19,756 bases of DNA from Stagonosporopsis chrysanthemi (GCA_022560025.1 JAFISE010000332.1:1-19756), one strand, 5' to 3'. Shown: positions 1-10,090, counted from the first letter of the stretch. Notes: generated by a model from the sequence alone, not told the origin. Made by a program: numbers and translations.

Positions 1-62
1 TTTACAGCTACCCATGTATACATACTGTTCGTAGCTTCGCACAATACAACCTCAGTTCAATC

Positions 63-356
63 CTAAAATCTTCCCGCACTGCTTGCACTCACTGCGACAG
101 GGTTGGTCGGACCTCTCAGCATGAGCTCTTCAACAAGCAGCAGCCTTGCTTTTTTTGACGCCTTGACTTCTGAATGATTGGCATGCCACTTTGTAAGATG
201 TGTTAGGTAATGCGGAGGCTTGACGCCCATGCCGCATGGGATACATATCCATGTTTGGTAATCTGCAAGGTAATGAAAAAGATCCATAGCAACGCGTAAA
301 GTAGACTCAATGTGTTTGTCTGTCTTGTGGCGGCAACCGTGCAGCTTTGCAGGCAT
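63..356 (-). CDS. Fragment with OrsD-type (DUF3505-like) zinc finger, possibly partial
   Basis: A 97-aa open frame starting with ATG at 356. Residues about 25-56 carry a hydrophobic-aromatic lead (LFHYLADYQTWIC) followed by C-x2-C, then HL and a second H, the layout of the N-terminal finger in fungal OrsD/DUF3505 proteins. The same layout (FEYL..Y..C..H....HL..H) recurs in the pseudogene at 15664-16121. OrsD-family proteins are usually several hundred residues long and of unclear biochemical function, so this is either a truncated relic or the first exon of a gene running off the window; no convincing continuation is visible in the 62 bases left. What is seen is the finger spacing; family membership is inferred from that pattern and the similarity to the second copy. 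Confidence 0.4.
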   Translation of the reverse strand: MPAKLHGCRHKTDKHIESTLRVAMDLFHYLADYQTWICIPCGMGVKPPHYLTHLTKWHANHSEVKASKKARLLLVEELMLRGPTNPVAVSASSAGRF

Positions 357-638
357 TCAAAGCTGATGAACACTGAGATAAAAAGACGTGGCTGGGTGCA
401 ATTCCCCCTACGCGTCCGTGCTACAAGCTATCGTACTGTTAGGAAGGAACCGTGCGGCAGGCATAATCAGAAGCTGTGGGCATTGTCTTAGCAAAAGTCT
501 AACACTGTTGCGCGCATGGTTGCATAGTTCGCAAACTAAGACTACCTCTGCGACTGCGAGAAGTTTGTCTGTGCTGGATTGTACGCAGTAGGTCTCACAC
601 CCCGCTGCAGTTGCGTAGAGTTTTGGTGAGGCGAAGCG

Positions 639-1802
639 TCAGCGTTCGCACGGGGACAGCTTCACGCAAGCGAGCGAATCAGCGCTCGAGAAACTGGAAT
701 GAGGGCCGAGTTGATTTAGCCATGTAGCTCTAGGGCCCTGGGATAGGGCTGATCCCAAGTAGGGCCCTGGGATAGGGCCCTGGGATAGACCTTGGGTCTG
801 CTGGAGGTAGTCGTCAAGTTCGTTACTGTAGTGAGATGAGAGACTCTTGAAGCAGACCACATCTAACGGCTGCAGCGTCTGGGTACTGTGGGGAGGCAAT
901 ATCGCGAGTATTATCCGATTCTGGTGACAGTATTCGATAAAGTCCTGGGTCAGATGGCTCCCATGGCCATCCACAATTAACAGCCGATACCTCAACTGCG
1001 CCTTTGCCTTGGTGTATCGATCAAACACCTGTTCAAGCCAAGCCAGTCCTATATCGTTGTTGGTCCATCCAGAGGGTGATGAGGCGACGTGGATAGAGTG
1101 CTTCCCCACCTCTATATCAGCTACCCAGCGGCTCTGGATAGTGGAGTTCTTTGACGCAAAGATGATGCCGGGCGGAAGAGCTGTACCATCTGCACAGATT
1201 GTAGCCAGCAGGCTCACCCACTCACAAGAGCCATCTTGACGAGCCTGCCGAACCTCTCCTCTCTCATACTGACGCCTGGAGAAGATCCGCTTCGATCTAC
1301 CCAGCACCCCAATAGCAAAGCCCTTCTCATCCATATTGTATGTATGCTCAGGCCTAAGACGATACTGAGTAATCTTCTGCTGCAGAGCCTCAAAGTACAA
1401 CTCATACTTGTACCCTGAATCAGCGTTGTGGCGATTTGCGTCCATACCCGTTGCCCATACAGATTTAAGACGATCGTGGTGACGGTGGAGGAAGCAAGTA
1501 ACCCAGATTTTGGAACAACGATCTGAGGCAACTAATGAGGCGAAATTCTGTATCATGGTTCTCGTAGGTGCCAAATGACGCTCTCCCAGCTTCTCTATAT
1601 ACTTGACTAGGTCCTCCTCTTGTTGGTGGCTGAGTTTTTGGTTGTTGCGTATATCGACGTGTCGAGGGACCTGCACGCGTCGGTACGCGCGCGACAACGT
1701 AGTGCGGCTTACACCATGTTTTTCTGCAATCTTTGTATACGAGAAGTCTTCTCCAGGCTGCAAATTATCTATCTCTGCAAGGGCATCGCTTAATCCAGGC
1801 AT
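639..1802 (-). pseudogene. Pogo/Fot1-type DDE transposase, C-terminally truncated (element A)
   Basis: A 387-aa frame from ATG at 1802. Residues 1-55 form a Psq-type helix-turn-helix (KIAEKHGVSRTTLSRAYRR) and about 56-125 a CENP-B/Tc5-type DNA-binding region. The DDE_1 nuclease follows: D158 in YNMDEKGF, D278 in LLIVDGHGSH and D314 in LQPLDVVCF, with 35 residues between the last two. The frame has no stop up to residue 339, so this copy is fairly young. Homology ends after LQQTQGLS; the usual C-terminal part (conserved F..TG..P.NP.V segment, coiled coil, basic tail) is replaced by about 48 unrelated residues, the first part of which is encoded by the GGGCCC-centred repeats at 731-788. It would catalyse cut-and-paste transposition at TA sites, but this copy is probably inactive. 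Its 5' terminal repeat is at 1843-1894. Confidence 0.85.
731..788. repeat. Three copies of TAGGGCCCTGGGATAG in the transposase C-terminal zone
   Basis: Identical 16-mers lie at 731-746, 760-775 and 773-788, the last two sharing three bases. Between the first two sits GGCTGATCCCAAG, so ATCCCA and TGGGAT form inverted pairs and each unit contains the palindrome GGGCCC. Positions 743-775 recur with one mismatch at 16608-16640. Read on the minus strand the cluster encodes the odd SQGPIPGP..SALSQGP stretch that replaces the normal transposase tail. Confidence 0.85.
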
Positions 1803-1842
1803 AGTGTTGAGTTGTTACGCGTTGAAATATGGTGTAGATGTT

Positions 1843-1894
1843 GCGCGTCGGGCGACCGGTGTACCCGGGCGACCGGTGCACGGACACGGTAGTA
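1843..1894. repeat. 5' terminal repeat of element A with 17-bp-period direct repeats
   Basis: The motif CGGGCGACCGGTG occurs at 1849-1861 and 1866-1878, a period of 17. Outward of it, read on the minus strand, comes TACTACCGTGTCCGTGCACC, with a possible TA target at 1893-1894. This matches the end of element B at 18670-18690 (TACCACCTGTGTCCGTGCAC). It lies about 45 bp upstream of the transposase start, as expected for a pogo-type 5' TIR. No matching 3' end was found below 639. Confidence 0.6.
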
Positions 1895-2646
1895 CATTAG
1901 TCCCTTTTCAAAGTTGAGACAGCAACTATTTACTCTGGAATAGCGCTCTGTTCTCATTCAGCCTTCTTGAGCTTTCTATCTCGAAACTCATTTGCTCCCT
2001 GTTTAGGCGTTATTGATTAGTCAGTCCGATTGCAGCCAGCTTACATTGCGCATGTTAAGACGAAGAAATAGATATGTCCAGTCTAGCACGTTAAGCAAAA
2101 GGCTCGACAAACATCCAGGTTATTTTCGCATGGGAGTCTTTCCTGTCAGGACTGCACCACTGACTTGGATAGACTTTCATGGTTGATAACGACACGAGAA
2201 CCTTCGCCCATTTAGACTCGGACGTCTAAGACTTAATGTCATTCAGCCACTCCCTTCGAGTTTGGACACCATACAACGCATGCAACAACCTTCAAGGTTT
2301 GCTGGCTGCCAGACTCTTGCCAGCCTAGGTAAAGTCTCTAACATTCGCATACAGTATACGCAAATCGTCTCACTCGTAAACGATCCCCGCTTCCGCGACT
2401 AGCATGGCACTTAGCTCCGAGGTGCTGAGATCCATCCTAGCTGCAACTACGGAGTCGAGTCCGATAGTTAATTTTGCACCATGAGACTATAGACTCCGCC
2501 GCTCTAGAATTTGCCGCGTTCAAAGCAGTATAGATCTACAATTTCATAGCCTGAATCTCGAAGACAAGAACAAGAAAACAGACAGCGTCAGGTCAGACAG
2601 GAATTGTTGTTCCCTTTCCAATATTGCCTCCAAATTGCCAAGCGTC
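1895..2646. other. Gene-free stretch upstream of the regulator gene
   Basis: No open frame with recognisable content was found in these roughly 750 bases. The last part must hold the promoter and 5' UTR of the Zn2Cys6 gene, but I see no clear TATA box or operator. Nothing repetitive links it to the rest of the window. Confidence 0.5.
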
Positions 2647-4874
2647 ATGGCCGAACAATACCAGGATAGGGCAGATCCAGCCCCTCAAAAACGAGCACTT
2701 GTCAGCTGTGACCGATGCAAACTCCGGAGAGCACGATGTGTTCGCGGCAGTCCAGAGGAGCCATGTATGAACTGCAAGCTTAGCAGAATGTTGTGCGAAT
2801 CGAAGCTTCCACAGAAACAACGCTTTTATGGGAGCATTGAAACTTTGAGTCTGCGACACAGAGCACTTGAGTCGCTAGTCAAAGGAATCTTTCCTGAAGA
2901 GAACGTTCAAGACACAAACGTACTGTTTAGGCTTGCGGCCGAAAGGAATATCTCTATGCCGACCATCGGCGACTATAGACCTGCCGACATCTTTAGCAGT
3001 CCAGCCCAACGATGGTCAGCACAAGGGCCATCACAAGGGCCATCACAAGGGCTACAACACCACATGCCAACATCTCATTCCAGGCAGCGTGTGGTCTCGT
3101 CACAGACAGCAGAACCACCACGGTCTACAGGCACTACATCTCCTCTATCTGCAACACACAAGAGCCAGCACAATCCCTTTGTCGAAAAAAGGCAGACACA
3201 ACGGAAGAACGAAGAGCTGCACCCAACACAGTCTGGAGTGTCGCACTACTTCGGACCTTGCAGTAGCTTCAGACTTGTCACCACTATCAGGGACTTGGTG
3301 GCACGTTACAAGGCTGCTGGTAGAGATAACCTGAGAATCGAAACATCAAGATCCTCACATCCTGTTCTAATGAGCAGAACATTACAACCACCTTTACAGC
3401 GTACCAGAAGAGACTTATCAAGCGAGGAACACACTACTGGCGGGCCTGAACAGAGAGAGTTCCTAGCTAAAGACTTCAGAGGGCGCAAAAGATCCAGAAT
3501 GCAGATGGAAGGCACAAACGACGTTTCGACGCATCAGAGCGACCCTGTTCTAGATACTGTGGGAGACCTGCTACCTTGCAAGTCATTCGTTGACACACTT
3601 GTCTTACTCTACTTCAACCAGGTCCATGTCTGCCTTCCTCTGTTCCACAAAACCGAGTTCCTATTCCGGTTAGAGGCGACATATTTGAGGCGATCTGAGC
3701 CGCTAGGGCAATGCACGGACATTGGCTGGCTCATCTGTTTGTGCTTAGTCTTCTTGTTTGGCGGCCAGCAACTCCGGGAACATGATCCCGAACAGGCGCA
3801 TGTACTGTGTGGTAAGCACTTCAGCTTTGTGAGGACTCATTTTCAACATCTCTTCACGACAACGTCGCTTTTCAACGTGCAAGCACTGGTGTTACTGAGT
3901 TTCCACCATCATACTGTCGGTCAGACAAGCAGCTCATGGCTGCTAGTTGGATTGGCTGCTCGGATGGTAAGTCGAGACTTCAGGGTTGCAGGTTTACGTT
4001 TAACAAAGATTGACAGGCAATCACTATGGGCATGCACCGAGATGCTACAAACACGGCGTTTGAACCGATCGAGCGCAACACCCGCAGGCAGGTTTGGTGG
4101 TCGATCTACAGTTTCGAGCGGATACTGTGCAGCATCCTGGGCAGACCGTCAGCCATCGATGACAGAGAAATGTCAATGCAGATACCGGATGCGCCAGTGC
4201 TGGATCAAGAGAGCATATCTCCCGAGTTCATGACCTATGCCCTTGAGGTTATTCGTATGTCCGACAGATTCCGGCAGAGCTTGTATTTCGACGCGAGTAG
4301 TACGGAACAGGAAAACCCATCGCTGGCGGTCGCTGAGGCCATGATGCGCGAATGCAACAATTTTTTTGCGACTGTTCCAGCAAGGATTTCATCAGATTGC
4401 CTATCCACGACACCCCCTGAACAGAAGGCGAGGATCCTTCTGTTTCGCATATACTACTTGTACACGCGATGTATCATCTCGCGAGAATTCCTGATTAGGA
4501 AAGTGGAAAGAACCATCGCTGATCTGGAGGGCAAACCCCTGCCGCATTCAATCGACCTGCCGGGGACTATAGAGCTCAGTGAGGACTGTGTAGAGTCCGC
4601 TCATCAGATCACACGGTACATCATGGATGGCGTTCATCTTGGAATAATGGGCTGTTCTTGGTTGGATCCGCTTTTTGTCTTCCATGCAATCTTGATCGTA
4701 TGCGCTGACTTCCTCGCTCGTCCCGAAAGTCAGCAGGATACAGTGAAGGACACTGAGCGTAGGAAGACGGTGCGTGTGATGCTAGATTACATGGACAGTA
4801 TAAAGCTGGCCGCCACTTACAAAACTGTCGGTAGGATTGCAAAACAATTTGCGATTCTGACCAGCGTGGCTTAA
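2647..4874 (+). CDS. Zn2Cys6 fungal transcription factor, join(2647..3966,4017..4874)
   Basis: With one intron removed the gene encodes 725 aa. C21, C24, C31, C40, C43 and C50 form the binuclear zinc cluster (C-x2-C-x6-C-x8-C-x2-C-x6-C) with a basic stretch between the third and second cysteines (KLRRAR). A low-complexity Ser/Gln/Pro linker follows, including SQGPSQGPSQGL, then the fungal_trans (middle homology) domain from about residue 313 (LYFNQVHVCLPLFHKTEF) through ARM/AITMGMHRD, RRQVWWSIYSFER and GRPSAIDDR. The zinc cluster and the effector domain both look complete, so the gene is probably functional. ATG at 2647 is preferred; an upstream TTG at 2635 is not a plausible fungal start. 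It should act in the nucleus as a sequence-specific regulator. No pathway gene lies directly beside it, so its target cannot be inferred. Confidence 0.9.
3021..3055 (+). repeat. Coding minisatellite, 12-nt unit ACAAGGGCCATC, about three copies
   Basis: Units lie at 3021-3032 and 3033-3044 with a partial third copy at 3045-3055. They keep the frame and encode QGPS repeats in the linker of the regulator. Such in-frame 12-mers tend to vary in copy number between isolates. Confidence 0.85.
3967..4016 (+). other. Intron of the Zn2Cys6 gene (50 nt)
   Basis: The donor is GTAAGT directly after ATG (Met440) and the acceptor is TGACAG. Exon 1 is an exact multiple of three and exon 2 continues GCAATCACTATGGGCATGCA, joining ARM to AITMGMHRD, the normal fungal_trans motif. 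Without the splice the first frame runs on into unrelated residues and stops at 4233. Confidence 0.9.
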
Positions 4875-5485
4875 GAACACAGGACAGCCCGCGAAGCTTC
4901 TGGGTCAGGAACAGCAACAGCAACAGTTCTTATATCCTAGGTGGCCCAGGGAGAGGAAGAGCCAGCGCAACGATTTCTGGTCCAAGATTGTCCTCAGGAC
5001 TCAATAGTTCTGTGCCCATAACTAACGACTTTCTTCTCAACTATTCTTAGCATTACCTTGCTGCCAACGCATGGCTGTTTCCAGGGCGATGCTTGACGGA
5101 AATCATTTTACTCCAAACGTCAAGAAATTTCTTAAATGACATGGCCTTTTCCATGAACGTTCCCAAACCCACCATTGCCAGCTGTTCTTGCCGGTTTTCT
5201 CTACGCAGTTATCCAAACGCCGTCGCGATTCGTCTTGCTGGGAATCAAAACGTGCCCAAGTCAATAACAAAAGAGTTGAGGCGTCTGCTACACTTTGAAC
5301 GTCTCGATTGGATGCTGGCTTCGAAGCCAATGCGCTGATCAAACCTACAAGGCTCTCTTTGACCTAGTCGAGAATGGAAGCACAACGAAGCGAGGCAACA
5401 GGTAGTAAAGAGTTCCCCCACAGAGAGTGAATGCGAAGCTCCCACACAAGCTTAGGAGGCGGAAACATGGTACGCCTACCCTGTT
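4875..5485. other. Gene-free stretch with a short AACAGC microsatellite and a coding-like relic
   Basis: A three-unit AACAGC-type microsatellite lies at 4910-4926. From 5328 to 5405 (+) a short frame reads YKALFDLVENGSTTKRGNR and stops; it looks like a piece of a degraded gene but I do not recognise the family. No other supported gene is visible. Confidence 0.3.
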
Positions 5486-5743
5486 ATGAAAGCATATAAA
5501 GCTAGAGGTTGTGAAATAGCGGGCAGATGTCCTTTGAAACAACGGAAGAAGACGGGAACTGAAGATGAGGACGAGAACAAAAGCGATGATTTCTCAACGA
5601 GTACAAGCAGTAGCAAATACTCTCTCGAAAGCCAGCTCGAAGAAGAGCTCAGCAGCTTTGAGACCAATGTATCAGACACCGAGGCTGATAGAAAACTGAG
5701 TGACCTGATCCACACAAAACCGCGCTTGCATAGCTCGCTTTAG
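5486..5743 (+). CDS. Unrecognised small acidic/serine-rich ORF, doubtful
   Basis: An 85-aa frame from ATG at 5486. The first 30 residues are basic and Cys-containing, the rest is rich in Glu, Asp and Ser (EDEDENKSDDFSTSTSSS, EEELSSFETNVSDTEADR), like a disordered tail. It has no signal peptide, membrane segment or known motif. It follows the coding-like relic at 5328-5405 and might belong to the same degraded gene. It may equally be chance. Confidence 0.15.
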   Translation: MKAYKARGCEIAGRCPLKQRKKTGTEDEDENKSDDFSTSTSSSKYSLESQLEEELSSFETNVSDTEADRKLSDLIHTKPRLHSSL

Positions 5744-6790
5744 AGAAACTAGATCTGTGATAACAACAAAAGAAGCGCAAAATTGGATCTTGAAAAAGTG
5801 CCAAAAAACCTGACACGGCGCTTTAGATACCTTCTGAAAACCGGAGGATATGAGGATCTGCTCTTCTCAGTGTTCTGGATGTGTTAGACCGCTCGACTTT
5901 CGAGCGAGCTTTGAACTGCATACAGAAGTTGTCAGACTTGATCTACTGCAGCTGGCTGCTCCTTCTTAAGTCGACGCTTCTTCGCTTTTCCCATCACTAT
6001 CTTGGATGATCAGCGCGGCCCCAATATAATCAACTAGGACTGCTGTAACCACGTGGCTGAGATCACATGATATGCTATTGTAGCAGGTACTACCCGGTGC
6101 TTCCGCTGCGATCCGACAACTCCGCAAGAAGATCACAACACGACAACAGATAGCAATACAAGCGTTGACCCGCAGCACCCACTTGACACTGCTTACGCAG
6201 TTACAGTTATGAGCCCGGATGCCGCAGCGGTACATACTGCGCACGACGTTGTCAGCTGCCAAGAAATTCATTATACCCCGCGTTCGAACCCCGCTTTTAC
6301 CAACAACTGTTTATTTATTATACGACTCAGTCTAATGCTAGAGAGGCTACTGGATCTCCAGGGAGCTAAGGGCCAGAAAGAGCCAAAGAGCGACCCACAG
6401 GGAGCATTGCATATCCTACAGTCAGACTAGTAAGGCACGTCTACGCACAAAAAGATTGCAGCTTTGGTTGATCACCGCAGCTGGGGGGGTGTGTAACCGT
6501 ACGAAATACAACTATATATACCTTCAAGCTAGAATGGCAAGAAGGCCGGTCTTTTTGACCGTTACAACTGCTAAACAAAGCGCGCAGCCCCAGAATATGC
6601 CATGGGTCACAGGTACTGATGGACGAGCTTTCGAACTCCCCAAACTACGTACGTGCAGATGTTTGATCTGACGGGCCGTCTTTCCATGCCAGCTAGAGCC
6701 AAGATACGAAACTAGTACCTTGCGACGGCCTGCAGTTGTCTAGAAAAAGGTTCGTCAATACGGCAGCATAAGTTAGTTGATGGCCTTATC
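5744..6790. other. Gene-free stretch with relic repeat
   Basis: About 1 kb without a recognisable gene. It holds a small perfect palindrome at 5890-5906 (CGCTCGA, 3-nt centre, TCGAGCG) and the diverged repeat copy at 6142-6205. Small frames at 5966-6271 (-), 6209-6430 (+) and 6456-6671 (+) show no domain, no coherent membrane topology and no relation to neighbours, so I do not call them genes. Confidence 0.4.
6142..6205 (+). repeat. Diverged dispersed repeat, copy 1 (partner 10091-10155)
   Basis: Starts GACAACAGATAGCAATACAA; the partner starts GACAACGGATAGCAATACAA. Hand alignment over about 65 columns gives roughly three quarters identity with one indel. Many differences are C/T or G/A, compatible with RIP-decayed copies of one element. 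The family is not identified. Confidence 0.55.
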
Positions 6791-7126
6791 ATGAGATTAA
6801 AGCAGAGCTCATCCTCAGATCATGTTCCGCAAACTGTGATCAAGATGAGCCGCCGCGCAGGCTCGTCAACGTGGGACCTTGCAGACGCAAGGGCCAATGT
6901 TTTGCATTCTAAGGGCATTTGGGAGCGTGGTGTGCACATTCGGATCATGGGCCCAGGTGCCGATTATCGACATCCAGCTCTAGGCGGAGGTTTCGGTCCA
7001 GGTTTCCGATTGTCTACCAACTGTGACTTTAGTTGTTTTGAGAGGGACGCACTAGAACAAAGGACAGAACAAAACACAGCAATACAACATCTTGACTTGT
7101 TGGAACAATACAGTTACAAATCTTAA
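6791..7126 (+). pseudogene. Fragment of a subtilisin-like serine protease (S8), catalytic Asp lost
   Basis: The 111-aa frame contains HSKGIWERGVHIRI, then MGPGADYRHPALGGGFGPGF. This matches the region around the catalytic Asp of fungal subtilases, where the family reads K.GI.G.GV.I...DTGVDY.HPALGG.FG.G. The Asp of DTG is replaced by Gly, giving GPGADY. Homology fades after CDFSC, and the oxyanion-hole and Ser regions are absent from the window. It is therefore a fragment of at most about a fifth of a secreted protease gene and cannot be active. The first 25 residues (MRLKQSSSSDHVPQ..) are not a signal peptide. Confidence 0.7.
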
Positions 7127-7173
7127 AGCACAACATAACCAGGATCTGTCTAAATACATTATCCAAGTCTATT

Positions 7174-8363
7174 TCAGGTCCTATACTCTGTGTTCAGCTC
7201 CAATGCAACATGTGCATGCTCCTTTTGGCTGCACAATTCGTCCATTAGGGAGGGAAGCAGCACACTCATTACAACACCCGCAACTCCAAGAAGTCCCAGA
7301 AGGTTCATCTGAATGTCCCAGATGAGCCAATCGAGAGCCATAGCCCACAATACTTGGGAGTAGATCATAAGGGTTGCACCGGACCCATTATCTAGCCCCA
7401 ATCCTGTAGTAAGGAGATATTCCATACAGAGACCAATGAAACCGATCGTAACAAGCAGACACCATGATATCAAACTCCTCGGAAACCTCATCTCGGAGAT
7501 GAAGATCGATGCCACGGTCGTTACGAGGCAAATACTGAGGCCGAAATAATTAACGCTGACAAGTGGGTGCACTTTGGTTCCGAGCCGGCTCATTGCCGAA
7601 AACGCCACCTTGAAAAGCATATAATCAGTTACGTGCGTTCGAATGTTGCTCTCCAGTAGTATCAGAATCTTACGTACAACTCCCCCAGCCACACTAACGA
7701 GGCCGGCTATAGTGCCCTTGATCGAGGCGTAAGAATCGCTCGCATGTTGATTGTTGGACTGCGCTCCTACTCCGAAGATGAACTCAGGTTGTAAACACAA
7801 AAGAACTCCAAAGAGCGCTGTAGTGCAGAAAGTAAGCTGCAGTGGCGTAACTTTGCTCTTTTCCAAGTATGCGGTTAAGATCATAGCTCCTAAGGGGGCT
7901 AAGAAGTTAAGCGCCGTTGCCCCGCTAAGCGAAAGATACATGATAGACACTTTCGCTTTAACGTAAGTACTGTACAAAGGAACGTGTGCCTTTTTTAAAG
8001 GATGTTGGTATACATACAATAAAATCCACAGGCGCCGAAGACTCCCCCGGCCGCTCGTATTCCTAACAAAGGCCTTGCTTCAGGAGGTCCTATAAGGAAC
8101 TTGGATGACTTGGTCCACCAAAGATAAGTGGTACATCCTAGAACTGTTATAGTGAGGCGAATTTGGAGGACTGTGAAGGGGTGTACACGCTCTGGTAAGC
8201 CTGATCCCATCTCAACAAGTTTGGCAAGGCAGTGAAGAACCGCTGCCATGACTTGTGAGCTGAGAACATACAACGACGCCCGGTGGCGAGTAAAAAATGG
8301 AGTATTGGCCGTTTGATATTCCATCATGTGTTTTTCATGCAAATTTCCTTTTATGTTGGACAC
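7174..8363 (-). CDS. EamA-like (drug/metabolite transporter superfamily) membrane protein, 350 aa
   Basis: Model complement(join(7174..7608,7678..7949,8018..8363)). Two introns join three frames into one 350-aa protein. Recognisable family blocks are SSQVMAAVLHCLAKLVE in TM1, TVLQIRLTITVLGC in TM2, R.AGGVFGACGFY leading into IMYLSLSGATALNFLAP (the fungal YLPLSDATV..FLAP motif), VSVAGGVVAFSAMSRLGTKVHP, and a C-terminal membrane pair ending MSVLLPS. About ten hydrophobic segments are expected. The acidic residue usual in LSDA/LSEA is Gly here. Fungal homologues are predicted small-molecule or nucleotide-sugar-like exporters of the plasma or Golgi membrane, mostly uncharacterised. The reading frame is clean after splicing, so the gene may be functional. 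Its tail ends about 50 bp from the convergent protease fragment. Confidence 0.75.
7609..7677 (-). other. Intron 2 of the transporter gene (69 nt)
   Basis: The minus-strand donor is GTACGT, the acceptor is TTCAAG, and a branch-like CGTAACTGAT lies near the 3' end. Removal joins VAGGV to VAFSAMSRLG in frame, which restores the family motif; reading through would insert 23 foreign residues (beginning VRKILILLES) there. Confidence 0.7.
7950..8017 (-). other. Intron 1 of the transporter gene (68 nt)
   Basis: The minus-strand donor is GTATGT and the acceptor is CGAAAG. Exon 1 ends in phase 1 and exon 2 supplies two bases, giving GACGFYLSIMYLSLSGATAL, as in related transporters. Unspliced, the first frame hits a stop within five codons. 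AAG acceptors are less common than CAG/TAG, so the exact 3' splice site is less certain than the donor. Confidence 0.65.
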
Positions 8364-9060
8364 ATAACAATCTAAGTGTGTTGCAAAGGAAAGGCCAAGG
8401 TAAGGCTTTAGCGTACTAAATACTATAAACTAGCTGAGGATCGCTACAATATTGTTTTAGCGTGTTCAGGCTGATGTGAAAAATCTATGGGTAGGTAGAA
8501 CCGGAGCTTTCGTGACGGCCCCAATATCACAGCGCTGAGCCGTGACTGTTCCGGGACCGTGCCGGAAGGTGGCCCTGGGAGTTCGGCTGAGCCACGGACC
8601 GCCCACCGAAGGCTATCTGCTCAAAAAGGTGCTCCTATCTCAAGCTCCTTGAGCTACATCCTTTTACTGAGCCAACCTGTACCCGTCCGCTATCCGTAGT
8701 GAATATACCGATCACGGACATCTATCGGCTAACCTGGCCCCGTACTGTGACATTTGCACAGTTACCTTGGTGCCTTGATTGATATTTGTCGCGTGTATCA
8801 GCCGCTAGTATGCTAAAATTCTACTTTGTCGCACCTTTACGATAAAGCAGAGTCTTATTACCTAGATAGGTTTTCATTGTGGCATTTAGCTCGAAGCAGC
8901 AGAAACAAGTTATTGATCAGAGACCTAAACGGAGATGATCAGCTCTCAAGAGCTAGGTCATAAAATAACTTCGGTCTAGATTCCTTTGTTCTGTTGTCCA
9001 ATCATAAGGTCCTCTAGCTGCCCTTATGGATATCAATATATCAAGGCCTAGGGCGCTGAG
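8364..9060. other. Gene-free stretch upstream of the transporter
   Basis: No frame of note. The transporter promoter must lie at the low end. The rest may be 5' LINE sequence too decayed to read, because the relic at 9061 starts without a visible boundary. A small hairpin CTCAAG/CTTGAG near 8640 is unremarkable. Confidence 0.4.
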
Positions 9061-9540
9061 AACGATGTTGCCTATGCCGTAGAGAAACAAAAACTGACAT
9101 ACTCAACCTGCAAGCGGGTCCTAATGCTCCTGTAATCACGCTCGATGAGGATTCAGTCATCTCACCTATACAACAAATACGCGAAGGAGGGCAAGCCGTC
9201 CTCAGATGGCTAGGTGTATGGTTTGGTTGAAAGATGACTTGTAAGAGGCACCTGTCTGAATGGGCTGCTTTGCCTATGAGAGTAGTGTGTCACCTCCGGG
9301 GGCAAGCCAACGCTGTCCAAGATCCGCTAGCGAATTTTCTGCGCAAGGCACTGACTGCACATAGACTACTTTCCCTTCTGTACAGAGTCGAAGCTTGGTA
9401 CTAAAGCCGCAAGAAGAATCGCAAAATAGAGAGGAAAGAAGCTACAAAAGTGTCAACCTGCCGATGCAGAGAGTGGGCGACTTTATCTCGCCTGGCTCTA
9501 GATTCTTCTAACGATTTTACGAACCTCCTACAGATCACAG
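9061..9540 (+). pseudogene. Relic of a Tad1-type non-LTR retrotransposon (LINE) reverse transcriptase, C-terminal part
   Basis: In the frame of position 9111 the sequence reads SPIQQIREGGQAVLRWLG, VWFG, stop, KMTCKRHLSEWAA, MRVVCHLRGQANAV, LANFLRKALTA, YRVEAWY, stop, SRKKNR. These are the post-fingers/palm segments of fungal Tad1-clade LINEs (ALRWLGVWFD.KLTF..H, EAWY.GRKK). In-frame stops are TGA at 9228-9230 and TAA at 9402-9404. Upstream YAVEKQKLTYST lies in another frame, so at least one frameshift is present. The YxDD core, endonuclease and first ORF are missing. This is a dead, truncated copy. Confidence 0.75.
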
Positions 9541-9624
9541 TATTTTACGCTTAGTTCTGTATCAGATAGCTTACCCCCTGGGCGTGAACCATAGCGGTCT
9601 TGTACCGCAATTGTTGAACAGTAT

Positions 9625-9687
9625 GTTCTCTACCCCTAACCCCACCATCCCCCACTCCTCCTCCCTTTCTCCCGCCCCTTCTCTTCA
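9625..9687 (+). repeat. C/T-rich tract
   Basis: Of these 63 bases nearly all are C or T, with runs such as CCCACTCCTCCTCCCTTTCT. It lies about 85 bp after the last readable LINE codon and could be a low-complexity 3' remnant or an unrelated polypyrimidine stretch. Confidence 0.7.
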
Positions 9688-10090
9688 AGTGGGACTAGAA
9701 GGATTTACGAATTCCTTGGCATTTTTGTCGTAAAACTGCGGGCCTTACAGCCCAACGATCGAGTGCTTCATTTCTGCCTTGTAACGACATCTGACGTCCC
9801 TACTGTACGCGCAAACTGATCCTTTGCAGTAGTTTCTTAACTGGTGGAGGCTTTTACAGTTAAAAACGCCATAGACGCAGTCCTGCTAGGAACTGTGTTA
9901 TGTGATGATAAGGCGGCTGCTCTCCTACTACATCTTCACACGGTATGCTATAGCCTTCGGGTAATCAGGCTCTTTGTCTTTACAGGAAACCGTTGACATA
10001 ACAGCCATCAATTAATTAAGCTGCTCTTGAACAATAGGCAAGCGCACTTGCCTCCGAGACGAGAGCTCCTGTGACAAAACATCCCAGCAA

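Noticed and set aside
1009..1917. Plus-strand and second minus-strand frames across element A
   Set aside because: They are antisense or shifted readings of the transposase and its 5' end.
6270..6300. CGTTCGAACCCCGC looks like a tRNA T-arm/B-box
   Set aside because: Neither strand gives a paired T-stem, acceptor stem or anticodon arm around it.
9631..9645. ACCCCTAACCCCACC as telomere repeat
   Set aside because: Only one CCCTAA-like unit inside a general C/T-rich tract.
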